Assembly: GCA_021800255.1 (NCBI GenBank)
Contig: JAJYZC010000005.1
Span: 1-64,000, forward strand
Direction of reading: 5' to 3'
Source of the DNA: Acidobacteriota bacterium
Lineage (GTDB): Bacteria; Acidobacteriota; Terriglobia; Terriglobales; Acidobacteriaceae
DNA: 64,000 nucleotides
Both the position numbers and the translations under genes were made by a program. Below are positions 16,768 through 25,114 of the stretch, piece after piece (the first letter of the stretch is position 1; each line of letters begins with the position of its first letter). Under the pieces are notes generated by a model. It made no database searches. It was not told where the DNA came from and worked only from the letters and a program-made list of their open reading frames with translations.

Positions 16768-19431
16768 TTACTGCGGCGCCGAATCTCCTGCTGCCGCCGC
16801 TGGTATTAGCGTCCGGGCCGTAACGTTCCAACCACCGATATGCACGACGGGGAACTGGGGCGCGTCCTTCGGCAACAGGGCGGTTAACGTTCTCGATTCA
16901 CCGGGCACCAGTTCGATCCAGTTGTCCGACCAGAGTACCGGCGCGATCAGCCCGCCTGACGACGTGCGGACCGCGGCGCTGATCTGGAATGCCAGAGCGG
17001 ATGACTTGTTATCGAGATGCAGCTGGATTTCCCGGCCCTGCGGCGTATTTGCGATATCGGCCGTAACCGCGACGGTGGCGGGCGGCAAATGCGTGAGCGC
17101 CGTCAAATCCGGATAGTACGCCGCCGGCGTAAACGTATACTGCGTTGCTCCCCAATCGAAAGTAGTCGGCGTATAGGGTACCCAGTAAAAGTTCCGGCTG
17201 ACGATATGACCGGCAGAATCCTTCAGCGTCAGACTGATGAAGAATATCCTCACCATACCGTTGAAGAGCGTACCGGGCAGATTCAAAACCTGTTGCGCAT
17301 TGTCTGCGGGCGCGCTGATAACTTTCTTTGCGCTGTAAAGTTGGTTCCAGTTGATTCCGTGAACATCGACGCTGGCATGCAGCCCGTCCGCCCGCTTATA
17401 GGTGCTGTTCACCACCACGATGGAATGATCGTCGTAGGAGTACTGGATGTGAAGCGGCTCGCAGGCTTTCTTTACACCGAAATAGCCGGGATCCTCCTCC
17501 AGGTTGTAATCGTAGAGGTGCCAAATCATCGACGGCCACGCATTGTTCAGCATCCACTGGATCACGCCCGTCGAGTAGTACTTGTTGCGGGAGTAGGCTT
17601 CAAACATTGCCCGCTCTGAATCGTATTCCATGGTGCCGGCCATGCGGTCGAACTGCGCCGCAGAGTTCGGCTTCGCATAGACCGCATTCATCGTTGACTG
17701 GAAGTCCTTCAGGTCTTTGAAGTCCCCGCTGCCCATGTGGTAGCTCCAGTCCAGCGAAGGCGGCCACGCGTCCGGATCGGGCAGGAACTTTGCCCGGCTG
17801 GCGCGAGACGGAATATCCGGCCCAGGACTGGTTTCTGTGTTGTAACCGAAAGCGCCTCCGAATTTCATGGCGACATACCAATAACTCGGCTCAACGTAGT
17901 TATAGGGGCCGGTCATCTTTACGCCGCTCGGACCAGTCTCTGCGGCCGGTTTACCCGAAGCCGAGGAAAGAATCGGATTGGGCCAATGCGTCTGTGCTTC
18001 CACGTTCAGGTATGCGCTCTCCACATTGGCGGGCGGAGGGTTATCGCTGCCGTTCAGCCACACCAGCAGACTGGGATGATGCCGGAGCCGCAACATCTGC
18101 GAGTGCAGCGAGGCAGTGGCGATAGCCAGGTCATTCGGAGTCCAGGTCTTCCATCGCTCCCAGTGATCGCAGCAGCACCAGCCGGCCATCACCAGGATTC
18201 CGTCCCTGTCCGCGAGCCGGAAGAAACCGTCCGTCTCCATCTTCCCTTCCAGCCGCAGCGTGTTCAGGTGCAGATCCAGCACCAGACGGAACTGCTCGCG
18301 CAGCCGCTCGGGATCGGTGCGCAGCAGCATATCCTGCGACCAGCCCCCGCCGCGGATGAAAATCGGTTTGCCATTCACGCGGAATTGGCGGCTGCCCATG
18401 CCGGTCAGTTCCGATGTAATCTCGCGGATACCGAATGCGACCGTCTTCTGATCGCTGATCTGCCCCTGAACCCGAACGCTCATCTGCAGATGTTCGAGAT
18501 GCGGATTGCCCATCTGCCAGGGCCACCAGATTTGGGGGTTCTGGATGCGCAGTTGCGGGAACTGCTCCGGCGTGAAGACAACTGTGCGCGTCTCATGCGC
18601 CGATAGCGTGACGCTCTGCTGGAAATTTGCGCCCGAGGCCGAACCGGAAACCACCCCTTGCACCGGATGATCCGTGCCGTTCTGCACTTCTGCGTAGACG
18701 GTCAGGTCCGCCGTAGTGAGCTTGCCGCCGGAAAAATGCGTCGTCACCATAGGCGAACGCAGCGCCACGGGACCGGTGCTGGCCATATCCACCGCGCCCC
18801 ACAGCCCCATGTCCTTGTCGGGCGGCGCGGGATTCCAGTCCACCCAGTTGATCCCCAGATCCATGGGCGTGGGCGCAAACGTTTCCACCGCCAGAACGTT
18901 CTTCCCGCCTGGTCTCAACACACCGGTTACATCAAGGTTGTAGATGCGATACGCGCCAGCAATCTGCGAGGAGTCCGCAATCTTTTTGCCGTTCAGCCAG
19001 ATATCTGCGCGATAGTTGATGCCGCCGAAGTGCAGCCAGTAGCGGCCGTCCTTCTGCGTCGCGGCGGGGGCGTTGAACGCATCGCGATACCACCAGCCGC
19101 AACGATACGGGCTATCGGCCGGCATCGGCAGGTTCTCGAAGTTCGCACCAATGGGATATGAAGTGCCGGGAATCTTCCGCAGATTGTCGCCAAAGTAGGG
19201 ATCTGGATAGATGCCCGCAGCCACTTGAGCCGCCAGCACCGTGCTCGGCACTGTGGCGCTGATCCAGCCCTGCGTCGAAAATCCCAAGCGGGATATCGCG
19301 CCGCCTGTCGCGCTGAGCTTGCAGGCCGACTGCAAATGCCACCCCTCATGCAGTGGCGTCACTTCAGCCGCTCGCAGTGGCGGCGCCAGAATTGCGCAGG
19401 CAAGAAAACACCAACCGATGGTTCGATTCAT
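16768..19431 (-). CDS. GH2 exo-beta-D-glucosaminidase-like hydrolase, secreted
   Basis: The product has 887 residues from the ATG at 19431, which follows GGAGAGG and opens a signal peptide (NRTIGWCFLACAILAPPLRA). It has a sugar-binding jelly roll, an Ig-like domain and a TIM barrel. WLNGSDNPPP carries the predicted acid/base Asp and FGYNTETSPGPDIP the predicted nucleophile Glu. Both segments resemble CsxA-type exo-beta-D-glucosaminidases more than LacZ or mannosidases. GVKMTGPYNYVEPSYWY and EPLHIQYSYDDHSIVVVNS further support that subgroup. Such enzymes release glucosamine from chitosan-oligosaccharides. A beta-mannosidase or other GH2 activity cannot be excluded. Its own promoter and a LacI-type operator lie upstream. 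Confidence 0.87.
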   Translation of the reverse strand: MNRTIGWCFLACAILAPPLRAAEVTPLHEGWHLQSACKLSATGGAISRLGFSTQGWISATVPSTVLAAQVAAGIYPDPYFGDNLRKIPGTSYPIGANFENLPMPADSPYRCGWWYRDAFNAPAATQKDGRYWLHFGGINYRADIWLNGKKIADSSQIAGAYRIYNLDVTGVLRPGGKNVLAVETFAPTPMDLGINWVDWNPAPPDKDMGLWGAVDMASTGPVALRSPMVTTHFSGGKLTTADLTVYAEVQNGTDHPVQGVVSGSASGANFQQSVTLSAHETRTVVFTPEQFPQLRIQNPQIWWPWQMGNPHLEHLQMSVRVQGQISDQKTVAFGIREITSELTGMGSRQFRVNGKPIFIRGGGWSQDMLLRTDPERLREQFRLVLDLHLNTLRLEGKMETDGFFRLADRDGILVMAGWCCCDHWERWKTWTPNDLAIATASLHSQMLRLRHHPSLLVWLNGSDNPPPANVESAYLNVEAQTHWPNPILSSASGKPAAETGPSGVKMTGPYNYVEPSYWYVAMKFGGAFGYNTETSPGPDIPSRASRAKFLPDPDAWPPSLDWSYHMGSGDFKDLKDFQSTMNAVYAKPNSAAQFDRMAGTMEYDSERAMFEAYSRNKYYSTGVIQWMLNNAWPSMIWHLYDYNLEEDPGYFGVKKACEPLHIQYSYDDHSIVVVNSTYKRADGLHASVDVHGINWNQLYSAKKVISAPADNAQQVLNLPGTLFNGMVRIFFISLTLKDSAGHIVSRNFYWVPYTPTTFDWGATQYTFTPAAYYPDLTALTHLPPATVAVTADIANTPQGREIQLHLDNKSSALAFQISAAVRTSSGGLIAPVLWSDNWIELVPGESRTLTALLPKDAPQFPVVHIGGWNVTARTLIPAAAAGDSAPQ

Positions 19432-19693
19432 AAGCCGACGACCCTCTCCAAATGCGCTCCACTCGCGGGTGGAACACCGTCCCGAGTTTGCTGATACCTG
19501 AATGTGCATCTGCCATTTGGGTCAGTGACCGTGCCGCTGATACTCCCCTTGCCGGCAGCCTGAGTGAAGGTCACCGATCTAGGACAGAGGATAAGGGCCC
19601 AGAAAACAAATAGGCTCCCCCGTGCTCAGATACGCTGGCGGTTTGCGCCCCGTGTTTTTCATGGTTATCCATCCATATGTTAGAAGCTCTTTA

Positions 19694-19707
19694 TTCAAAC
19701 GTTTGAA
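19694..19707. promoter_or_regulatory. LacI-type operator palindrome
   Basis: TTCAAACGTTTGAA is a perfect 14-bp palindrome with the central CG typical of LacI/GalR-family operators. It lies about 15-28 bases downstream of the transcription start predicted from the promoter at 19729-19757, a position suited to a roadblock repressor. The LacI-type regulator at the left end of the window is the obvious candidate to bind it. Confidence 0.65.
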
Positions 19708-19728
19708 GCATTGAAGCATCGAGAGCAG

Positions 19729-19757
19729 ATTTTATGATGGATTCAGTAGCATGTCAA
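19729..19757 (-). promoter_or_regulatory. Sigma70 promoter of the GH2 gene
   Basis: On the minus strand TTGACA (19757-19752), a 17-base spacer and TAAAAT (19734-19729) form a near-consensus promoter reading towards the GH2 start. The predicted start near 19722 gives a leader of about 290 bases that includes the LacI-type palindrome. Confidence 0.65.
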
Positions 19758-20259
19758 GGAAAATTCAGGCGCTCATAATCCGTTCATAAGATCCCGATCA
19801 GACGGCAGTAACGTGATTTTACGCTTCGGCTGGGATCGGGACGCCTATCTTGCCGGCACGAAGCCCGGTTGAGCGCAGGGCGGGCGCCCAAGCGCGGCAA
19901 AGGTAATCGTTCATGCTTAATTTTTTAATCCGTGTGCGCAACTTTTTGCAATAGTTCCCGGAGGCGCCGGTTCCGGCGCAAGATGCAGCCGCGCGTTTCA
20001 TCATCTTCTTCGGGCCGCCAGAAGAGCCCGCCGCCGGGCGGTGTGGATAGCAAACAGCTCAGGACGAGCAGTACGAGCGCGGCGGCCACAAACGTACATC
20101 ATGGCCAACGTTGGGTAATCCTTGAGAGGGGCTGGGGTAGCGCCCTAAAGACCGTAGCCAGTGCATGATGCGATTGGCTGAAACCGCAGGTGGGCAATTA
20201 GGAGCCGGCGGCGGTTCTCTGATAAACTTAAATTTCTAAATTCAAGGCAGGGAATCACC
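19758..20259. other. Intergenic region between the GH2 promoter and rplS
   Basis: The stretch contains one small reverse ORF of 54 residues (listed separately) and no other gene I can support. The rplS promoter must lie near its right end. TAAACT at about 20223 could be a -10, but no matching -35 at 17 bases was found. Confidence 0.4.
19925..20089 (-). CDS. Possible small membrane or lipoprotein-like peptide (54 aa)
   Basis: A GTG-initiated frame too short for the ORF track encodes a hydrophobic stretch (AAALVLLVLSCLLS), with a Cys in a loose lipobox setting, then an acidic and a basic amphipathic tail (RRNRRLRELLQKVAHTD). The segregation of hydrophobic and charged halves is what a small inner-membrane protein would show. 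There is no clear Shine-Dalgarno sequence and a stop lies three codons upstream, so chance is a serious alternative. No family is recognised. Confidence 0.2.
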   Translation of the reverse strand: MAAALVLLVLSCLLSTPPGGGLFWRPEEDDETRGCILRRNRRLRELLQKVAHTD

Positions 20260-20631
20260 ATGTCAATTCATCCCGTTATGCAGCGCCTGGCAGATAAGCT
20301 CCAGCGCACCGATTTGCCGGAGTTTGTGCCCGGCGACCAGATTCGCGTTCAGGTGAAGATCAAGGAGGGAGAAAAGGAGCGATTGCAGGCCTTTGAAGGT
20401 CTGGTCATCGCCATCAACCACGGCTCCCAGGGCACCTTTACGGTGCGCAAGATGAGCTTTGGGCAGGGCGTGGAGCGTATCTTCCCGTTTAACTCCAAGG
20501 TCATTGAGAGGATTGAGAAGGTTCGCAGTTACAAGGTGCGCCGGGCCAAGCTTTTCTATATTCGCGGACTGCGGGGCAAGGCGGCGCGGTTGAAGGAAGT
20601 GGACCGCGCAACGGGGAAGGTTCGCGTTTAA
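20260..20631 (+). CDS. rplS: 50S ribosomal protein L19
   Basis: The 123-residue product aligns with L19 from end to end. It has the N-terminal helix, [29 protein letters not shown] and the basic C-terminal [20 protein letters not shown]19 sits at the 30S-50S interface (bridge B8 area). AGGCAGGGA precedes the ATG. In many bacteria rplS follows rpsP-rimM-trmD; here none of those is present. A strong terminator follows the gene and pyrH lies beyond it, so rplS is probably a single-gene transcript. Confidence 0.97.
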   Translation: MSIHPVMQRLADKLQRTDLPEFVPGDQIRVQVKIKEGEKERLQAFEGLVIAINHGSQGTFTVRKMSFGQGVERIFPFNSKVIERIEKVRSYKVRRAKLFYIRGLRGKAARLKEVDRATGKVRV

Positions 20632-20656
20632 GCCGTTGGCCAAGCGGGAAAGCGCG

Positions 20657-20685
20657 ACCCCGGCTTGGTGCCGGGGTTGTTTTTG
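20657..20685 (+). terminator. Rho-independent terminator after rplS
   Basis: The stem ACCCCGGC/GCCGGGGT has a TTGGT loop and is followed by TGTTTTT. It ends 25-55 bases after the rplS stop and about 75 bases before pyrH. Confidence 0.8.
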
Positions 20686-20760
20686 GGGGCAAGGAAGCTG
20701 ATCCTCGCGGGCAAACCGGCAAAGCGCCATTCTCCGCCCGTATGCGATACTCGGAAAGAC

Positions 20761-21483
20761 ATGTATAAGCGAATCGTTCTCAAGCTTTCGGGAGAGGCGC
20801 TGGCGGGCTCACGCGGTTTCGGCCTGGATGCCGAAAAAGTGGGTGGGATCACCCATGAGATCGCCGAAGTTCATGCGCTGGGCGTAGAGATCGGGATCGT
20901 AGTGGGTGGCGGCAACTTCTTCCGCGGCGTGGAAGAACAGGCCCGGGAGATGGATCGCGTAAGCGCCGACAACATGGGAATGCTGGCCACTGTGATTAAC
21001 GCCATTGCTTTGCAGGACGCCCTGGAAAAGCGCGGCGTGCAGTGCCGGGTGATGAGCGCAGTGTTTATGAACCAGTTGGCTGAGCCGTATATCCGCCGGC
21101 GCGCCACGCGGCACCTGGAAAAGGGGCGTGTGGTCATCTTCGCCGCCGGCACCGGGAACCCGTTTTTTTCTTCCGATACGGCAGCCAGCCTGCGCGCCAT
21201 GGAGATCAAGGCTGACGTCCTCTTGAAGGGCACGAAGGTGGAGGGCGTTTACAACGCCGACCCGGTGCTGGTGAAAGACGCCGTGAAGTACGACGAGATT
21301 ACTTACATGGAGATTCTGCGTCAGGGACTCAAAGTGATGGACCTGACCGCGGTGAGCCTGTGCAGGGATAACAACATGCCCATGATTATTTTCAACATGA
21401 ACCAGCCGGGGAACATCCGGCGGGTGGTGCTGGGCGAAAAGGTCGGGTCGTTGGTGAGGGCGGACAAAGCAGCGGCCGTCTAG
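20761..21483 (+). CDS. pyrH: UMP kinase
   Basis: The 240-residue product starts [16 protein letters not shown] at the ATG at 20761; the longer track ORF only adds the preceding terminator region. It shows the amino-acid-kinase fold motifs [28 protein letters not shown] and [14 protein letters not shown] of bacterial hexameric UMP kinases. These phosphorylate UMP to UDP and are regulated by GTP and UTP. In most bacteria pyrH lies in rpsB-tsf-pyrH-frr. Here rpsB-tsf are 16 kb away and no frr is visible, so the usual cluster is broken up. Confidence 0.97.
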   Translation: MYKRIVLKLSGEALAGSRGFGLDAEKVGGITHEIAEVHALGVEIGIVVGGGNFFRGVEEQAREMDRVSADNMGMLATVINAIALQDALEKRGVQCRVMSAVFMNQLAEPYIRRRATRHLEKGRVVIFAAGTGNPFFSSDTAASLRAMEIKADVLLKGTKVEGVYNADPVLVKDAVKYDEITYMEILRQGLKVMDLTAVSLCRDNNMPMIIFNMNQPGNIRRVVLGEKVGSLVRADKAAAV

Positions 21484-21517
21484 CGTCCTGCCCCTGAAAA
21501 TCACAACATAAACAAGC

Positions 21518-21580
21518 CGTCATCCTGTGCGGAGCAAGCCACGTTTTTTGCAGCTTGCGAAGCCGAAGGATATGCGGTTG
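21518..21580. repeat. REP-like palindromic relic
   Basis: GTCATCCTGTGCGGAGCAAGC and GCTTGCGAAGCCGAAGGAT form an imperfect hairpin, with GCAAGC/GCTTGC as the exact core. The word GTCATCCTGaGCgaAGC...GAAGtCGAAGGA is a widespread REP-like motif in bacterial intergenic DNA, and this looks like a diverged copy. It lies in the 244-base spacer after pyrH. Confidence 0.35.
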
Positions 21581-21727
21581 ATCTCTCTATTTACACGAGG
21601 GACTTCTGGGACGCCAAACTGAGATGCCAAACTGGCATCGGACGCCAGGCTATGCGAAACTAGCAGTAGTTTGCTTACGCAGTTGGCCGCATCACCGGTC
21701 CTCCGGTCAATGCGCGGAGTCGTCTAA

Positions 21728-22828
21728 TTGCACGTGGAAATGCGCCGACCAGCCCGCCTGCATGCGTTGACCGGCTTGCGTTTTTTCGCGGCCATCAACA
21801 TTCTCCTCTTTCATTTCTCCAATCCCCAATGGTTCGGGTTTTTGGCCCCGGTCATCAATGCCGGCTACGCCCCGGTAAGCTATTTCATCATGCTTTCGGG
21901 GTTTGTGCTGGCATATAACCACGCACCCAAGGCGCGGGCCGGCCAGCTTAACAAGGTGCGGTTCTGGAAGTCGCGGCTGATCCGGATCTATCCCATCTAC
22001 TTTTTGAGCTTGCTGCTCAGTTGGCAGGTGCTCAGCGAAGCATACAAGGCCTATACGCACCAAATGTTCTGGTTGGGGATGGTGTTAACGCCGCTTTTGC
22101 TGCAGGGGTGGGTGCCGTCGATTGCGACGTTTCTGAACACGCCGGCCTGGACCATGTCAGCCGAGGCCTTTTTTTACTTCATCTTTCCGTGGATGGCAAA
22201 GTGGAAAGAGCCCGAGCGTATGGCGCCGCACATCGCCAAAATGGCGGGAGTGTGGGCTCTGGGAATGATTCCGGGCACGCTCTACATTGCGTTTAACCCC
22301 GACGGCATCGCGCATCCCGACCGTTGGAGCTACGGGCCTTGGTTGCAGGCGCTAAAGTTTACGCCCCTGCCGCATTTGGCCAGCTTTGTCTTCGGGGTGA
22401 TGCTGGCGAGTCTGGATCAGATGATCGAGCGCGCTCATCGCTTGCGCTTCCTGCTGGGAGTCTTTGGCTTTGGAGCGATCTTCAGTTTGTTATCGCTTGG
22501 CTCCGCGATTCCGTTTGCCTTGGCGCATGATGGACTGCTGATGCCGCTGTTCGGGTGCATCGTGCTGGGGCTTGCCGGTGAGAATCCGCTGTCGCGTCTA
22601 CTGGGTGCGCGACCGCTGGTTTTCGTGGGTGAGGCCAGCTACTGCCTTTATCTGCTGCACTTCAACTTCTGGAATCTGATTCACGGCTCCCATGTGCTGA
22701 ACCGGCTGGGGCTGGCCCGCTTCGATCCCTGGCTCAGTTACGTCCTGCTGGTCGCGTTGTCTGTTTTGGCGCTGCACTTTGTGGAAAAGCCGGCGCAACG
22801 GCAACTGCGCAAGTGGATGGGGGCGTAG
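21728..22828 (+). CDS. Acyltransferase-3 family membrane protein
   Basis: The product has 366 residues with about ten hydrophobic helices. The N-terminal RLHALTGLRFFAAINILLFH and the motif SRLIRIYPIYF identify the acyltransferase-3 family (OafA/NolL/ExoZ type). These are integral membrane proteins that O-acylate sugars, lipids or peptidoglycan, using the early His and the RxxR..P motif. The TTG at 21728 has GGAG eight bases upstream; GTG 21734 and ATG 21740 are alternatives. No glycan-assembly genes flank it, so the acceptor is unknown. The gene stands alone on its strand. Confidence 0.85.
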   Translation: MHVEMRRPARLHALTGLRFFAAINILLFHFSNPQWFGFLAPVINAGYAPVSYFIMLSGFVLAYNHAPKARAGQLNKVRFWKSRLIRIYPIYFLSLLLSWQVLSEAYKAYTHQMFWLGMVLTPLLLQGWVPSIATFLNTPAWTMSAEAFFYFIFPWMAKWKEPERMAPHIAKMAGVWALGMIPGTLYIAFNPDGIAHPDRWSYGPWLQALKFTPLPHLASFVFGVMLASLDQMIERAHRLRFLLGVFGFGAIFSLLSLGSAIPFALAHDGLLMPLFGCIVLGLAGENPLSRLLGARPLVFVGEASYCLYLLHFNFWNLIHGSHVLNRLGLARFDPWLSYVLLVALSVLALHFVEKPAQRQLRKWMGA

Positions 22829-22881
22829 AGCGGGTCCAAAATCCCTGCGCCGTTGCCCAAACCGGCCTCAGTCCTGAGCAG

Positions 22882-22921
22882 CGGCTGGGCGTATTGGAAA
22901 TCGGCTGGGCGTATTGGAAAT
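22882..22921 (+). repeat. 20-bp tandem duplication
   Basis: CGGCTGGGCGTATTGGAAAT occurs twice head to tail without a gap in the spacer after the acyltransferase gene. TAGAGCGG at the left and CCGCTCTA at the right of that spacer form short inverted ends about 185 bp apart. Confidence 0.8.
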
Positions 22922-23014
22922 CGTCTGTTTCATCCTGCCGGTCTACGGCGGTTCCAAAATTGCTGTACCCAGAAAGCACAAACCGAAAAGCGCCACATAA
23001 ATTCTGAAACCGCT

Positions 23015-23566
23015 CTAGGCTGGCGTTCGACGGCGTTCTACCACAGGCAGGGTGCGCTCGCGTTCCCGCTCCCATGCTTGGGCGCGCCAACGGCGCGACG
23101 CGAAACGCGGCGGCCCATTTTCTCCCGGCACAAAATTGTCTTCCCGCAGCCTCCCTGGCATGGTCACCAGGCCGCTCTGCACCCGGAATGCGGGTTTGGG
23201 CAAAATCGGAGCCGGCGGCGTGAGCAACTGGGCCGATGACTCCACCTCGCCAGACGCCTGCCCCACGTCCGGATTGGCCCCTTCACCCATCCTCGGATAC
23301 ACGCTCTGGGTATCCTGCGGCTCTTCCACGGCTTCTTCAACAGCAGCCCGTTGTGCCCGCACGGCGATGGTTCGCGCCATAAAGTCGTCTGCCAGCTTGT
23401 GCAGGCAAGTCTGCCCGCACAGGTGTTTCGACCCCGGCCGCAGGCGGTTGCGCGAGTTCCACCCGCTCACTCGCAATTCCCCACTCTGCTCATAGGCTAC
23501 AAACCAGTGGTTCGTCTGTTTCTTCTCTGCTCCGCAGATGTCGCACGAAATTGCCTGCCGGATCAC
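23015..23566 (-). CDS. Hypothetical protein with N-terminal zinc-ribbon-like cysteines
   Basis: The product has 183 residues from the GTG at 23566, which is preceded by GAGGGG with five bases between. The N-terminal third has CDICG and, 35 residues later, KHLCGQTCLHKLADDFMART, so two Cys pairs could bind one zinc ion. The remainder is low-complexity, rich in Pro, Glu, Arg and Ala (WRAQAWERERERTLPVVE), and looks disordered. No enzymatic motif is seen. The start context and the conserved-looking Cys pattern support a real gene, perhaps a small nucleic-acid or protein-binding factor. The function is unknown. Confidence 0.6.
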   Translation of the reverse strand: MIRQAISCDICGAEKKQTNHWFVAYEQSGELRVSGWNSRNRLRPGSKHLCGQTCLHKLADDFMARTIAVRAQRAAVEEAVEEPQDTQSVYPRMGEGANPDVGQASGEVESSAQLLTPPAPILPKPAFRVQSGLVTMPGRLREDNFVPGENGPPRFASRRWRAQAWERERERTLPVVERRRTPA

Positions 23567-23587
23567 CGCGTTCCCCTCACTTCGCAC

Positions 23588-23991
23588 CGCCCCTGTTTAT
23601 GATTGCTTCTCTGGCTGCTCTTCAGTCGTCCCATCAACCGGCTTCTCTTTCCACCTTCTGGACCGTGCCCCACCAGCGCAGAAATCGGGGAAGGAATGTC
23701 TGACTCCCGCCGCCTTCTGCCCAGAGCATATCTGGCCAGGCCTTTCTGCGGCCTTCGCCGCTTTCGTCCTCTGCTTTCCCCAGGATGCCGCTACCATCCC
23801 GCCAAATGCATGTGGCGTTGGCCGCCTGATTGAGGATTGGTATTCGTCTTCTCCTACTTCATCGTGCATCCGGCGCAATAGGTGAGCCGGGAGGAGCCGG
23901 AATCGAAACATGTGCCACATTGAAACAAAAAACCATCTCCGCTGTTCGGATTCGGAACAGTTCGCTCCACACAACAGAGAAATTGCCTCTA
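23588..23991. other. Intergenic stretch without a supported gene
   Basis: A 125-codon reverse ORF (23597-23974) covers most of it, but it has no ribosome binding site, no recognisable motif and irregular composition. I see no promoter pair I would defend for the hypothetical gene to its left. Confidence 0.4.
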
Positions 23992-24033
23992 AGAAAAGAA
24001 AAGGAGCGCGTCCTCTCTGCGCTCCTTTTTTTC
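23992..24033. terminator. Bidirectional terminator downstream of the VWA gene
   Basis: The stem AAGGAGCGC/GCGCTCCTT has a nine-base loop, a T-run on the plus side and a TTCTTTTCTTA tract on the minus side. It lies about 30 bases beyond the stop of the minus-strand VWA gene, whose transcript it should end. Confidence 0.75.
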
Positions 24034-24061
24034 TCGTACCCTTAAATACTCAGCTTAGGAC

Positions 24062-25114
24062 TCATTCCGCGGTTGCAGACCGGGGCGCAAAGTACCCCTT
24101 CTGGACGCGCACGTGATAACGCCGGTCGTAGCAGTAGAGATAAACGGTATGGAATGAGCCGTCGTACTTGAAGTCGGCGGGCGTGTAGGTGAGTGCGTAT
24201 TGGCTGCGCAGCTCAGTCTCGATGCTCGCGAAGCTCTTTGACATATTTTCCTCTATGTCGGGAAAGAAAGCCTGACCGCCGGTATCATCGGCCAGCTCTG
24301 TCATCACCTTGTCACCGGGGCCTCGGCTCGGGGTCCAGTTGGTGCTGACCGCGTAGATGATGGTGCCTGACCGCTCGCACTCCTGAATGGCCTCGCTCAA
24401 GTAAACGCGGCTCTGATTGTCATTGCCGTCCGAGATCAGGATGATCGCCTTGCGCACTGGCTCCCGGCCGCGCGATTCGGGCAGCATCTTGTAGCGGCAG
24501 GCCGTGTATACGGCGTCGTACAGCGCCGTGCCGCCGCCCGGCGACAGATCATTGACGCCCGACTCCAAAGCGTCAAGGTCGTTGGTCCAGTTGGCGGTCA
24601 CATTCGGCGTCACATCGAAACCCATCACGAAGGCGCGGTCGCTGCGCGGCCTCAGAATCTGGAGGAGAAAGTCGATGGCCGCATGCTGCTCAAACTGGAA
24701 GCGGGAGCGGATGGAGGTGCTGGTGTCGATCAGCAGGCCCACGCGCAGCGGCAAATTGATCTGCTGGTGGAACGAAGTCACTCTCTGGGGGGCGCGGCGA
24801 TCGTCCAGCAGCGCAAAGTCGCTCAGCTTCAAATTCGGGATGTAGCGCCCCTGCCTGTTGGTAACCGTGAAGATGAGCTCGACCTCGTTCACGTTCAGGT
24901 GGATGGTGGGCGTGTTCACATCCGTTGGCACTTGGCCCGGCTGGGCGAGCGTCTGTCCTTTCGCCCCAGCTTGCGCAGGTTGCGCCTGCGCTTGATCCGC
25001 TTTCTTCTTTACCGCTTTAGCAGTCACCGGCACGGTTACAAGCAGAGCGCAGGTGATCCACCATCCCCAGCGGCGCGTCCACGAGGTAGAAGATTGATTC
25101 ATCATAACTCTCAT
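24062..25114 (-). CDS. VWFA-domain protein of the Acidobacterial type, exported
   Basis: The product has 350 residues. An N-terminal membrane or signal segment (WWITCALLVTVPVTAKA) and a Gln/Ala/Pro-rich linker precede a strand region (LIFTVTNRQGRYIPNLKLSD). A von Willebrand factor A domain follows, with the metal-site motif LLIDTSTSIRS and the TALYDAVYTACR and ILISDGNDNQS segments. Large families of such proteins are characteristic of Acidobacteria; their role is not established, but metal-dependent protein binding at the cell surface is assumed. The ATG at 25114 overlaps the stop of the rluD-like gene as ATGA, so translation is coupled. Confidence 0.88.
   Translation of the reverse strand: MRVMMNQSSTSWTRRWGWWITCALLVTVPVTAKAVKKKADQAQAQPAQAGAKGQTLAQPGQVPTDVNTPTIHLNVNEVELIFTVTNRQGRYIPNLKLSDFALLDDRRAPQRVTSFHQQINLPLRVGLLIDTSTSIRSRFQFEQHAAIDFLLQILRPRSDRAFVMGFDVTPNVTANWTNDLDALESGVNDLSPGGGTALYDAVYTACRYKMLPESRGREPVRKAIILISDGNDNQSRVYLSEAIQECERSGTIIYAVSTNWTPSRGPGDKVMTELADDTGGQAFFPDIEENMSKSFASIETELRSQYALTYTPADFKYDGSFHTVYLYCYDRRYHVRVQKGYFAPRSATAE

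Noticed and set aside
23597-23974. 125-aa minus-strand ORF
   Set aside because: No ribosome binding site and no motif. It sits just upstream of the zinc-ribbon-like gene, so it was considered, but it looks random.
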